Origin: Halobellus rarus
Lineage (GTDB): Archaea; Halobacteriota; Halobacteria; Halobacteriales; Haloferacaceae
Direction: 5' to 3'
Length of the DNA stretch: 64,000 nt
Assembly: GCF_024494595.1 (NCBI RefSeq)
Contig: NZ_JANHDI010000002.1
Span: 124,001 to 188,000, forward strand
The notes below the pieces were generated by a model that was not told the DNA's origin, did no database searches, and worked only from the letters and a program-made list of their open reading frames with translations. Made by a program: the position numbers and the translations under genes. This document shows, in pieces, positions 16,898 to 25,249 of this stretch (its first letter is position 1; every line of letters begins with the position of its first letter).

Positions 16898-16973
16898 ACC
16901 TGCAGGGAGTGGGCGACGAGCCTTAAGGGTGTAGAAACGACCCGGACGGTTTCGGCCTCCGGGCGGGTCGAAC

Positions 16974-17078
16974 GGGCGTTCGATCGGTGGGGCGAGAAGC
17001 AACGGCTGGTCGACGGGGAGAGAAGTAGAGACGGTTGGTCGACGGGGAGGGGAGAGGCAGCGGCTGATCGACGGGGAC
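16974..17078. repeat. Tandem repeat, 29-bp period, about 3.5 copies, upstream of grpE
   Basis: Three clear copies carry the core CGGCTGGTCGACGGGGAG with one or two substitutions (at 17003, 17032 and 17061), exactly 29 bp apart; a worn fourth copy begins near 16974. It occupies the space between the PAC2 gene stop and grpE. No gene function is implied. Confidence 0.85.
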
Positions 17079-17096
17079 AAGAACGCCGAGCCGGGC

Positions 17097-17840
17097 CTAC
17101 TGATACATCCCGATCGGCCGGGCCTGCGTGCTCTCTTCCTGGCTGGCCTCTTGCATCCGCTTCGCGAGGCGTTCCTTCGCCTCGCGGATCTGTTCGGCGC
17201 GGTCGACCAGGTCGTCGACCGAGACCTCGACGTCCGCGAGGGGCTCGATCCCCCGCTTGATCAGGACCCGGGCGGCCTCGGGGTCGGGGAACCGCGGGTC
17301 GGATTCGACGACGAGACCGACGGCCGTGCGGTCGGCTTCCACGGCGGCGTTCAGCAGGACGCCGGTCGGCCCGGAGACGAGCCCGGTCTCGCTGGGCGCG
17401 TCGATGCCGACGTCGGCGACGAGGTCGACGCCCCCGGCGACGCCGAGGCCGTACAGCGACGGCGCGTCGTCGCTCTTCTCCGTGGGAATCCCCGAGAGGT
17501 AGATCGGCGTCACCGCGTTGTCGTCGAACCAGCCGGCGAGGCAGTCCGCCAACTCCGAGGCGGCCTTCGGCTGGACCGGAACGTCGCTCTGGAGCACGAG
17601 GAGATCGCGCTCCCCGTCGGCGTACAGCCGAACGGGCGGCTGGAGTGCGGTGTCGTTCTCCTGGTACACCGCGACCTTGGGGAGGCTGTCGCAGTGGACG
17701 TTGCCGTAGTGGGTCATCTCGAACTCCTCGACCAGGTGGTCGGCGGCGATCTTGCCGACGAGTCCGATGCCGGGGAACCCCTCTACGAGCGACGGATTCG
17801 AGAGCGATACATCGTCGGCGAGTACGGAGATTCGCGCCAT
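17097..17840 (-). CDS. PAC2 family protein (proteasome assembly chaperone 2-like)
   Basis: A 247-residue protein matching the archaeal PAC2 family. The conserved start is NPSLVEGFPGIGLVGKIAADHLVEEF and later AVYQENDTALQPPVRLYAD and LYGLGVAGGVDLVADVGIDAP. Eukaryotic PAC2 is a proteasome-assembly chaperone, and archaeal members are related in fold with unproven function. The C-terminus is a charged helix (residues about 205-240). A TATA-like TTTTACC lies about 27 bp before the ATG, so it is probably leaderless. It is transcribed toward grpE with about 200 bp between, so co-transcription is unclear. Confidence 0.88.
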   Translation of the reverse strand: MARISVLADDVSLSNPSLVEGFPGIGLVGKIAADHLVEEFEMTHYGNVHCDSLPKVAVYQENDTALQPPVRLYADGERDLLVLQSDVPVQPKAASELADCLAGWFDDNAVTPIYLSGIPTEKSDDAPSLYGLGVAGGVDLVADVGIDAPSETGLVSGPTGVLLNAAVEADRTAVGLVVESDPRFPDPEAARVLIKRGIEPLADVEVSVDDLVDRAEQIREAKERLAKRMQEASQEESTQARPIGMYQ

Positions 17841-18027
17841 AGACCGCGGTACGAGCGGACCAGTGGTAAAACTGCGGGCGATGCCGTGTTTCGGTAACGC
17901 GACGAAGGACCGCAGTGATGGAGATCGCAGTTATGGAGAGCGCGGAAATGAGCAACCAGTGACAGCAGAGGCGCGTCAAACGTCCGGAACCGACACCCAC
18001 AAGCGGGCGCGGCGAATCTCTCACCCT

Positions 18028-18966
18028 ATGCAACCACTGGAGCGGTACGCGTCGCTCCTCGCGGACTACGACGCGTTCCAGGCGGCGTGCGAGCGGCCGC
18101 TGCCGTCGGTCGTGCGCGTCAACACGCTGAAGGCGTCGATCGAACGCGCCCGCGACGCGCTCGACGCGGCGAGCGTCGCCTACGAGGCGACGGACTGGCA
18201 CCCCGGCGTGCTCCGTCTCGAGGAGCGAGGCCCCGGAACCTCCTGGCCGTACTTCCACGGCTGGCTCCACGGCCAGGAGGAGGTCTCCGCGCTTCCCGCG
18301 CTGGCGCTCGACCCCCAACCCGGCGAGGTCGTCTGGGACGCCTGCGCCGCCCCGGGGAGCAAGACGACCCAGATCGCGGACCTGATGGACGACGAGGGGC
18401 TCCTCGTCGGCAACGACAACAACCTCGGACGGCTCTCGGCGCTGCGGCACAACGCCGAGCGACTGGGCATCACGAACCTCGCGGTGACGAACCAGGACGC
18501 CCGCAACTTCTCCTTCAAGCCGTTCGGCGATCGGTCCGAAGACGAGAAACGGATCGAGGCGTTCGACCGCGCGCTCGTCGATGCACCCTGTTCCTGCGAG
18601 GGGACGATCCGGAAGAACCCCGACGCCTTAGAGCGGTGGTCGATGGACCACATCAAAGGGATCGTGGGCATCCAGAAGGGAATCCTCCGGCGCGCGATCC
18701 AGGCGACGCGCCCCGGCGGGACCGTCGTCTACTCCACCTGCACGTTCGCGCCCGAGGAGAACGAGGCCGTCCTCGATCACGCGCTCGAGGAGGCGGACTG
18801 CGAGATCCGCGAGTGGGACGCCCCGGAGGGCTTCGAGACCGATCCGGGAGTCACCGAGTGGAACGGCGAGGAGTACGATCCCGCTGTCGAACTGGCACAC
18901 CGGGTGTACCCGCACCGCAACGACACGGGCGGGTTCTTCTGCGCCAAACTGGAGGTGACGGCATGA
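18028..18966 (+). CDS. NOL1/NOP2/Sun-type RNA (cytosine-5) methyltransferase
   Basis: A 312-residue methyltransferase. It has the SAM motif DACAAPGSKTTQ (residues 104-115), motif IV PCSC with Cys188 and motif VI STCT with Cys238, the two cysteines used for m5C chemistry in RNA (RsmB/RsmF/NSUN group). Archaeal homologues modify tRNA or rRNA; the target is not fixed here. The start at MQPLERYASL was chosen because upstream sequence is Arg-rich and not family-like. The stop overlaps the start of the next gene by ATGA, and that gene appears to encode the PUA-like RNA-binding part missing from this protein. Confidence 0.93.
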   Translation: MQPLERYASLLADYDAFQAACERPLPSVVRVNTLKASIERARDALDAASVAYEATDWHPGVLRLEERGPGTSWPYFHGWLHGQEEVSALPALALDPQPGEVVWDACAAPGSKTTQIADLMDDEGLLVGNDNNLGRLSALRHNAERLGITNLAVTNQDARNFSFKPFGDRSEDEKRIEAFDRALVDAPCSCEGTIRKNPDALERWSMDHIKGIVGIQKGILRRAIQATRPGGTVVYSTCTFAPEENEAVLDHALEEADCEIREWDAPEGFETDPGVTEWNGEEYDPAVELAHRVYPHRNDTGGFFCAKLEVTA

Positions 18967-19610
18967 GCGACGGGGACGCGAGCGACGACCTGACCGACGC
19001 TGAGGCTGTCGACGGCGTTTCCGACGCAGACGCGGGAACCGGCGATACCGCCGATCCGCCGGAGAACGACGGCCAGCGGTTCGATCGCCTGCCGGCGACC
19101 GCCGACGAGCGCGTCGTTCCCGGCCGACCCACCCGCGAGGAACTCCTCGAGTGGTGGGAACAGCGCTACGGGATCCCCCCGGAGACGTGGGACGGCCACA
19201 CGTTCTGGGAGAAAGGAAACGGGAAGCTGTGGGCGTTCGCCGCCGACGTGGTCTCGCCGATCCCCGTCGAGGGGCTCGGCCTCCGGATCCTGCGCGCCCG
19301 CCAGGAGCACTGGAAACCCTCGACGAACGCCGTCCAGCGCTTCGGGACGGACGCGACGAGGAACGTCGTCGTGCTCGATAGCGAGGAAGCGACGCGGTTC
19401 GCGAAGGGCGAGGACCAGGAGCTTCCGCGCTGGGACGGCGACTGGGGGTACGTCATCGCCGCTCACGAGATCGCCGGTGACAGCGAGGCGTCAGAGACGC
19501 CTCGGGCAACCGGCGAAGCCGGTGACGTCGAACCGATCGGCGTCGGCCTCTACCTCCACGGCGAACTGCGATCGACCGTTCCGAAGGGGCGTCGCGAGGA
19601 CCTGTCGTAG
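18963..19610 (+). CDS. PUA-like (RsmF C-terminal-type) protein coupled to the NSUN methyltransferase
   Basis: A 215-residue acidic protein. After an Asp/Ala-rich N-terminus (about residues 1-55) comes a region with FWEKGNGKLWAFAAD and GLGLRILRARQEHWKPSTNA, which resembles the PUA-like RNA-binding domain fused to the C-terminus of RsmF-type m5C methyltransferases (pattern 'G-L-x-I-x-R-x-x-x-W-x-P-S-x-A'). Its ATG overlaps the methyltransferase stop (ATGA), so the two are made in fixed ratio and may form one enzyme. It is a conserved haloarchaeal protein otherwise called hypothetical. The functional reading is inference from position and motif. Confidence 0.7.
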   Translation: MSDGDASDDLTDAEAVDGVSDADAGTGDTADPPENDGQRFDRLPATADERVVPGRPTREELLEWWEQRYGIPPETWDGHTFWEKGNGKLWAFAADVVSPIPVEGLGLRILRARQEHWKPSTNAVQRFGTDATRNVVVLDSEEATRFAKGEDQELPRWDGDWGYVIAAHEIAGDSEASETPRATGEAGDVEPIGVGLYLHGELRSTVPKGRREDLS

Positions 19611-19655
19611 GACGATGCGGGTCGCAGTCGGACCCGCCTGTCGTCACCTCGCCGC

Positions 19656-21245
19656 TCACTTCTCCTCGACGGTCCCGCCGGAGAGCCCCTCCCACGCGAC
19701 GCGATAGCCGAGCCGCGAAAGTGCCGCTGAAGCGTCGTCGACGCCGTACTCTTCGAGAACCGCCTCGGCGTCCGACAGCGACATCCCGGCGTCGATCTCC
19801 GCATCCAGCGCGTCGAGGGTCGCGGGACGGATCAGCGTCCCGCCGACGCGCTCGTGCTCGGGGAACGCCACTGCGTCGAGCGCGTCGATGCCCACGCCCC
19901 ACTCGGCCGCGAGCGCCTCGGGCTCGATCACGTCGGAATCGGGAACGTACTCCGCCGGCAGCGACGCGGCCGCAGCGTCGACCAGTCCCTCCTCGTACCT
20001 CCGGAGCGCGTCGACGACGTCTTTCACGCGCACGCGCCCCGAGTACGTGACGACCCGGTGATCCAGCGACTCGATCTCCTCGCCGACGCCGAGGGACTCG
20101 TCGACGGCGACGAGCAGTTCCACGTCGTCGTCGACGCTGCCGAACTGGTCGAGCTTCTTCTCGACGTACTCGGGCGTCCAAAAGCCCATCACCTCGAAGT
20201 AGACGCGGAACGCGGGTGCGCTCGTGTCGTCCGCGTCGCGTTCCCCCGACTCCCGCGATCCGGCCGGCCGGTAGTCGAACGCGAAATCGGGGATCATCGC
20301 CCGCGCGCCGGCCGCGAGCGGTTCGGGCTCTCTGGACAGTTCCCAGTCCAGATCGAGGTTCGAAAAGCGCGCGGCGAAGTCGGCCTCGACGCCGCTGTCG
20401 TAGGTCGGTTCGGCGACCGGTTCGACGTCCGGAACCGAGACGTCGTCGGGACCGAGGTGCAGCTCGCGATCGGTCCCGCGGTCGTCGATCGTCGCCGACA
20501 GCGACCACTCGGCGGTGGCCGCGACGCTGCGGAGCAGGCGGGCGAAGGCGGTTCCGTAGCGTCGCGTCCGCCGGAACAGCGCGTCGGGACCGGTGACGAC
20601 GAGGACTCGCTCTTCGCTCGGACCGGCGCTTTTTCCGTCGTCCTCACCGCTGCCACGCCGCCGAATCTCGTAGAGGAGCCCCAGTCGCTTGACCGCCGAG
20701 ACGAGCCGCTTCGGATCCGAACTCCGAATTCGGACCTCGGTCGCGTCGAACAGCGCCGTCTGGGCCAGCGAGAGGTTGTACTGCTCGACGAGTCCGTCGG
20801 GACCCCAGCGCGGCTCGAACGACGAGAGCACCGCGTTGACGTCGCGGTCGGCGTACAGCGACTGTTCGATCGCCCCGGCTTCGGTTCCGAGCCGATCGGC
20901 CGCGGAGGCGATCGCCGCCCGTCGATCCCCGCCGTCGACGACGCCGCCGATCGCCTCGGCCGACTCGAAGGCGGCGCGACGGACGCGTTCGGGCGGGAGG
21001 GGCGCGCGCGTCTCGAAGACCGCCTCCCGTTCGAGTAACGCGGCGAACCCCCGGACGAGTTTGAAGTCGTCGGCCTCCCGCTCTAACTCGTCGAGCGCGT
21101 CGTCGAGGCGGTGTCGCGGCTCCCCGAGGTGTCCCTGGAAAACGCCGATGACTCGGGCGGCGAGCGGCCGGTCCGCTCGCCCCGCGAACTGGGGGTGGTA
21201 GCCGCCGCCCGCTCGGGAGACCCGGAGGAGGTCCTTCCTCAGCAC
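19656..21245 (-). CDS. DUF790 / Bax1-type nuclease (XPB partner)
   Basis: A 529-residue protein of the DUF790 family. The start at GTG 21245 gives MLRKDLLRVSRAGGGYHPQF, matching the family N-terminus; a TTG at 21272 is the alternative. In other archaea Bax1 binds the XPB helicase and forms a helicase-nuclease for DNA repair; a nuclease-like region is visible as RVYFEVMGFWTPEYVEKKLDQ (about residues 355-375). A C-terminal helical extension (residues about 440-529) resembles HTH-type repeats. The XPB gene lies upstream on the same strand but is separated by an oppositely oriented lipoprotein gene, so it is not in the usual direct operon. Confidence 0.88.
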   Translation of the reverse strand: MLRKDLLRVSRAGGGYHPQFAGRADRPLAARVIGVFQGHLGEPRHRLDDALDELEREADDFKLVRGFAALLEREAVFETRAPLPPERVRRAAFESAEAIGGVVDGGDRRAAIASAADRLGTEAGAIEQSLYADRDVNAVLSSFEPRWGPDGLVEQYNLSLAQTALFDATEVRIRSSDPKRLVSAVKRLGLLYEIRRRGSGEDDGKSAGPSEERVLVVTGPDALFRRTRRYGTAFARLLRSVAATAEWSLSATIDDRGTDRELHLGPDDVSVPDVEPVAEPTYDSGVEADFAARFSNLDLDWELSREPEPLAAGARAMIPDFAFDYRPAGSRESGERDADDTSAPAFRVYFEVMGFWTPEYVEKKLDQFGSVDDDVELLVAVDESLGVGEEIESLDHRVVTYSGRVRVKDVVDALRRYEEGLVDAAAASLPAEYVPDSDVIEPEALAAEWGVGIDALDAVAFPEHERVGGTLIRPATLDALDAEIDAGMSLSDAEAVLEEYGVDDASAALSRLGYRVAWEGLSGGTVEEK

Positions 21246-21345
21246 GGCGACGGCTTCGGGACGGCGGGTCAAGAGACTGCCGCCCTCGAACGGGGATCCG
21301 GTTCCACCGAAAGACCGATACTCGCGGCCGGTCGTAGACCGGACG

Positions 21346-21747
21346 ATGGAACGGCGAACCGTCCTCGGAGGGGCCGGTGTCTCGATTACGGCGCTCCTCG
21401 GCGGCTGTCTGGGCGCGTTTCCGAGCGCGACGGGGCCCCGGAACCCGCCCGACGCGCCGGCCGATCAGCCGCGGCGGACGCCCGAACAGTCGGATCTCGT
21501 CGTCGGAACGTTCGACTTCGAGGCCGGCGAGGAGGGAGCACTCCGCGTGTTCGGTACGGTCGAGAACCGCGGCGACGCTCAGCGCACGGCGACGGTGACC
21601 GTCACCGCGCGGATCGACGGGGAGCCGTTCGTCCGAGAGACGTCTCTCGCTGCCGACCCCGGCGAGACCGCCGAGTGGTCGGTCACCTTCGACCTCCCCT
21701 ACGAGGAGTTCGCGAGCGGCGGCACCCTCAGCGTCGACGTCGGGTGA
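21346..21747 (+). CDS. Small secreted lipoprotein, FxLYD-like
   Basis: A 133-residue lipoprotein. MERRTVLGGAGVSITALLGG plus Cys gives a twin-arginine signal with lipobox. A Pro-rich linker is followed by a beta-sandwich-like domain (about residues 50-133) containing GTVENRGDAQRTATVTVTAR and AADPGETAEWSVTFDLPY, the pattern of FxLYD-type domains common in haloarchaeal surface proteins. Function unknown. It lies on the plus strand between the Bax1 and XPB genes, facing away from Bax1 and toward XPB's end. Confidence 0.7.
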   Translation: MERRTVLGGAGVSITALLGGCLGAFPSATGPRNPPDAPADQPRRTPEQSDLVVGTFDFEAGEEGALRVFGTVENRGDAQRTATVTVTARIDGEPFVRETSLAADPGETAEWSVTFDLPYEEFASGGTLSVDVG

Positions 21748-21772
21748 CCGGCGGGACGCGGCCCGTCCCGGA

Positions 21773-23122
21773 TCACCGCCGCCTGTCCGCCACTCGCTCC
21801 TCCGCGGTCTCCTCGCTCACGACCTCGTAGAGCAGGGCCCGTCCGCCGTCGGCCTTCGGGCGGAGGACCCGGCCGAGCCGCTGGGTGAACTCCCGCTCTG
21901 AGCCCGACCCGGCGAGGACGACCGCGACGTTGGCGTCGGGAACGTCGACGCCCTCGTCGAGGACGTTCGCGGTCACGACCCGCGAGTACGTGCCCTCGCG
22001 GAAGCGATCGAGGATCTCCCGTCGCTCCGCCGCTCCGGTCTCGCTCGTGATCGCCGGCAGCAGGTACCGCTCGGAGAGTCGGTACACGAGGTCGGTGTGG
22101 GCGGTGAAGACGATGACGCGGTCCTCGCGGTGGCGGTCGAGCAGCCTCCCCAGGGTGTCGACCTTCGCGTCCGCGTTCATCATAATCCGCCGCGCGCGCT
22201 GCTTCGCCAGCAGCGCCTCCCGCGCCTTCGGGTCGGTCCCAGAACGCATCACGAGCTTTCGGTAGTCCGAACCGCTCCGCAACGAGAGGTCCGAGCGCTT
22301 CAGGTAGTCGACGAACGTGCCCTGGGCCTCCTCGTATGCCTCCCGCTCCGCGGGGCCGAGCGCGACCTCGACTCTCCGCACCTCGTAGTCGGCGAGGTGT
22401 TCGCCCGCGAGGTCGTCGACGTCCGCCTCGTACACCTTCGGTCCCACGAGATCGGCGATGGCCTCGTGCGCGCCGTCGGGGCGCTCGAACGTCGCCGTCA
22501 GTCCGAGCCGGGCGGGCGCGGCGAGCAGGCGCGCGGCGTCGCGGTAGCCCTCGCCGCCGAGGTGATGCACCTCGTCGAAGACGACGAGGCCGAAGTCGCC
22601 GCCGACGTCCTCCGCGCGCAGGTACGCCGAATCGTACGTCGACACCGTGATCGACTCCTGGACCTGCTCGCCCCCGCCGAACTGGCCCACCGGGACGTCG
22701 AACTCCGTTTCGAGTTCGCGTCGCCACTGTTCGAGGAGGTCGATCGTCGGCACGACCACCAGCGTCGGGACGCCGAGCGCGGCGATGGCGTCGATCGCGA
22801 GGACGGTCTTCCCGGCCCCGGTCGGCAGTTCCACGACGCCCCGGTCGCCGTTCGCGCGCCACGCGTCGAGCGCCTCGCGCTGATACGGGCGGAGGTCGTA
22901 GGCGTGCGACAGCGACAGCCGTTCCTCGGGGAGGACGCGGTCCTCGAACCGGACGTCGGTCTCGTCGAGCGCCGCTCGCAACTCGGCGTACCGGTGGGCT
23001 GGCGCGCGTGCGACGAGGCCCCGGTCGTCCCACGTCACTCCCGGCAGCGACTCGACCGCCGGATCCGACTCGTCGAGGCCGCCGACGCGGATCGTGCCGT
23101 CCTCGAACCGCAGCGTGATCAC
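21773..23122 (-). CDS. Archaeal XPB-type DEAD/DEAH helicase
   Basis: A 449-residue superfamily 2 helicase. Walker A LPTGAGKTV (residues 99-107), motif II DEVHH (183-187), motif III LTATFER and motif VI QRLGRVLRPK are all visible, and the N-terminal beta region before residue 70 resembles the damage-recognition domain of XPB. It unwinds or opens DNA in repair together with Bax1. The GTG at 23122 was chosen because a TATATATA box lies about 27 bp upstream; an in-frame upstream ATG at 23182 lies before that box. It is transcribed toward the Bax1 gene, with a small lipoprotein gene between on the other strand. Confidence 0.92.
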   Translation of the reverse strand: MITLRFEDGTIRVGGLDESDPAVESLPGVTWDDRGLVARAPAHRYAELRAALDETDVRFEDRVLPEERLSLSHAYDLRPYQREALDAWRANGDRGVVELPTGAGKTVLAIDAIAALGVPTLVVVPTIDLLEQWRRELETEFDVPVGQFGGGEQVQESITVSTYDSAYLRAEDVGGDFGLVVFDEVHHLGGEGYRDAARLLAAPARLGLTATFERPDGAHEAIADLVGPKVYEADVDDLAGEHLADYEVRRVEVALGPAEREAYEEAQGTFVDYLKRSDLSLRSGSDYRKLVMRSGTDPKAREALLAKQRARRIMMNADAKVDTLGRLLDRHREDRVIVFTAHTDLVYRLSERYLLPAITSETGAAERREILDRFREGTYSRVVTANVLDEGVDVPDANVAVVLAGSGSEREFTQRLGRVLRPKADGGRALLYEVVSEETAEERVADRRR

Positions 23123-23144
23123 ACACGGTCCTGCGTCGCGATCG

Positions 23145-23154
23145 TATATATACT
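23145..23154 (-). promoter_or_regulatory. TATA box of the XPB helicase gene
   Basis: GTATATATAC is a near-ideal archaeal TATA box, centred about 27 bp before the GTG at 23122. It indicates a leaderless message and decides that start over the longer ATG version. Confidence 0.6.
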
Positions 23155-23334
23155 GTCGGCCGCGGTCCGCGGGCAGTCTCACCGCAGGTCGCGTCGTGCC
23201 GCGGATCGCGGCGTCCCCCGCCCGCGGCCCTATCGTCCGATCGCCCCGTCGCCCGCCGCCCAGTTGCCCCGACGTTTAATCGCCCCGCGTTCCGTGACGC
23301 GCCGCTTTTGTCCGTCGGCGCGCGAGAACGAGGT

Positions 23335-23547
23335 ATGACCGACGAATCCGATGCGGCGACAGGGGGCTCGATGGACGGGGACGACGCGACGGCGGGCGAT
23401 CTGGACGAGACCGTCGCACAGTTCCTCCGCGACGTCGACGCGGCCCACGACGACTACGACCGGGGCTACGTCGACGCCGACGCGACGCTCTCGGTGGTTA
23501 TGACGCACGTCGAGGAACTGCGGGCGGCACGCGAACAGCGAGAGTGA
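23335..23547 (+). CDS. Small acidic hypothetical protein
   Basis: A 70-residue protein with a low-complexity Asp/Ala/Gly N-terminus and a helical core FLRDVDAAHDDYDRGYVDAD followed by LSVVMTHVEELRAAREQ. No family is recognised; similar short acidic helical proteins are common in haloarchaea. The ATG at 23335 is preferred over an upstream in-frame GTG at 23308. It is divergent from XPB and convergent with the ABC transporter genes. Confidence 0.6.
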   Translation: MTDESDAATGGSMDGDDATAGDLDETVAQFLRDVDAAHDDYDRGYVDADATLSVVMTHVEELRAAREQRE

Positions 23548-23576
23548 ACTCGGCGGGAGTGAGCTCGCGGGGGCAG

Positions 23577-24368
23577 TCACTCCCCGATGAGCGAGCGGAC
23601 CCGATCGACGTACTCGCCGAAGGCCGGGTCCGTCCGATCCCGCGGCCGGTCGATGTCGACCGTGACGACCTCGCGGACGCGCCCCGGATCGGCGGCCATC
23701 ACGACGACGCGGTCGGAGAGCTTCACCGCCTCCTCGACGTCGTGGGTGACGAAGAGCACCGTCTTTCCCGTCTCCGCCCAGATCCGCAGCAGTTCCTCGT
23801 GGAGCATATCCCGCGTCTGGGCGTCGACGCTCCCGAACGGCTCGTCCGCGAGGAGGATCTCCGGATCGACCGCCAGCGCGCGGGCGATGCCGACGCGCTG
23901 TTTCATCCCGCCGGAGAGCTCCTTCGGGTAGGCGTCGGCGAACTCCCCGAGCCCGACTAGGTCGAGCATCTCGCCGACACGTCGGCTCCGCTCGGGTTCT
24001 TTGACGCCCTGTTCTTCGAGACCGAAGGCGACGTTGTCGCGGACGGTGCGCCAGGGGAACAGCCCGTACTCCTGAAAGACCATCCCGCGGTCCGTGCCCG
24101 GCCCCGTGACCGGCTCGCCGTCGAGTCGGATCTCGCCGCCGGTCGGGACCTCCAGCCCGGCGATCGTGCGGAAGAGCGTCGTCTTCCCGCAGCCGGAGGG
24201 GCCGACCAGGCAGACGAACTCCCCGTCCGACACGGAGAAGTTGACGTCCGAGAGCGCCTCGACCCGCTGGCGCTCGGACTCGTAGACCTTGCTCACGCCG
24301 TCGACGACGACCTTGGAGTTCCGGTCGAGATTTGACCCGTCCCCGGGGGAGTCGCTCAGTCCCGCCAC
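23577..24368 (-). CDS. ABC transporter ATPase, nitrate/sulfonate/taurine (SsuB/TauB-like)
   Basis: A 263-residue ABC ATPase. Walker A GPSGCGKTTLFRTIAGLEVP, Q-loop MVFQEYGLFPWRTV, signature LSGGMKQRVGIARAL, Walker B ILLADEPFG and switch His in FVTHDVEEA are clear and are of the NrtD/SsuB/TauB type. It drives the permease encoded just upstream. The GTG start at 24368 overlaps the permease stop by 13 bp; a longer upstream frame lies within the permease gene and is a shadow. Ordered receptor, permease, ATPase from 26319 down. Confidence 0.9.
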   Translation of the reverse strand: MAGLSDSPGDGSNLDRNSKVVVDGVSKVYESERQRVEALSDVNFSVSDGEFVCLVGPSGCGKTTLFRTIAGLEVPTGGEIRLDGEPVTGPGTDRGMVFQEYGLFPWRTVRDNVAFGLEEQGVKEPERSRRVGEMLDLVGLGEFADAYPKELSGGMKQRVGIARALAVDPEILLADEPFGSVDAQTRDMLHEELLRIWAETGKTVLFVTHDVEEAVKLSDRVVVMAADPGRVREVVTVDIDRPRDRTDPAFGEYVDRVRSLIGE

Positions 24369-25249
24369 GCCAGTGCCCTCCGTTCGACCCGCCGGAACGC
24401 CCCGTCGCTCACGAGGAAGACGAGGCTGATGACGGCCATGTACGCCACGCTCACGTCGGTCGCGAGGTTCTGTGCCGCGTTGATGATCTGGAAGCCGACG
24501 CCGGGCGCGCCGAACAGTTCGGCGGCCACGACGATCATCCAACACTGACCGATGCTCGTCCGGACCCCGGTCGCGATCGACGGCGTCGCCGCCGGGAGGA
24601 TCACCTTGCGGATCATCGTCAGATCGTCGTCGACGCCGAGCGTCTCCGCGACTTCACGGAGGTGCGTCGAGACGCCCTCGACGCCCGCGTACGCGTTGTA
24701 GAAGTTGATCCAGAACGCGCCGATCCCGACGATGAACGCCGCGCCGCCGTGGCCGATGCCGATCCAGACGATGGCGAAGACGATCCACGCCAGCGGCGGG
24801 ATCGGGCGGAGAAAGCGCGTGACCGGCGTGAGCGCGTCGTCGAGGCGACCGCTCCAGCCCATCGCGACGCCCAGCGAGATGCCGAGAACGCTTCCGACCG
24901 CCAGGCCCGGCAGGTAGTGCAACAGGCTCTGGAGCAGGTTCGCGACGAGGCGCGTGGCCGGGATCGAAACCTCCGCGAACGGGACCGTGAACGTCGTCGG
25001 TGCGGTGAGTTCGACGACGAACGCGGTCGCGACCTCGACCGGAGACGGGAGCAGATACGTCCGTCCGACCGCCATCGCGGCGGCCTGCCAGACCGCGAGG
25101 AAGATCCCCGTCCCGGCCGCGCCGTACGCGAGACCGGCCGTGTCGAGGTCCGAGAGCGATCCGATCGACGAATCGCCGGGGCTCTCGTGGGTGGATCCGG
25201 GGTCCGTCGTCGCGCCCGTCTCGGATTCGGTCCCGGTCTCGACGCTCAT
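24356..25249 (-). CDS. ABC transporter permease (SsuC/TauC-like)
   Basis: A 297-residue permease. After an acidic 30-residue head there are about six membrane segments, and the EAA-type coupling loop is visible as LREVAETLGVDDDLTMIRKVILPAATPSI (quoted in part here as its positions, about residues 196-224). The C-terminal segment SIGQCWMIVVAAELFGAPGV is typical of the BPD_transp_1 family in sulfonate/nitrate systems. It overlaps the receptor stop by 4 bp and the ATPase start by 13 bp, so the three genes are one coupled operon. Confidence 0.9.
   Translation of the reverse strand: MSVETGTESETGATTDPGSTHESPGDSSIGSLSDLDTAGLAYGAAGTGIFLAVWQAAAMAVGRTYLLPSPVEVATAFVVELTAPTTFTVPFAEVSIPATRLVANLLQSLLHYLPGLAVGSVLGISLGVAMGWSGRLDDALTPVTRFLRPIPPLAWIVFAIVWIGIGHGGAAFIVGIGAFWINFYNAYAGVEGVSTHLREVAETLGVDDDLTMIRKVILPAATPSIATGVRTSIGQCWMIVVAAELFGAPGVGFQIINAAQNLATDVSVAYMAVISLVFLVSDGAFRRVERRALAWRD

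Noticed and set aside
16974-17078. Possible CRISPR fragment upstream of grpE
   Set aside because: 29-bp units are directly tandem, without spacers.
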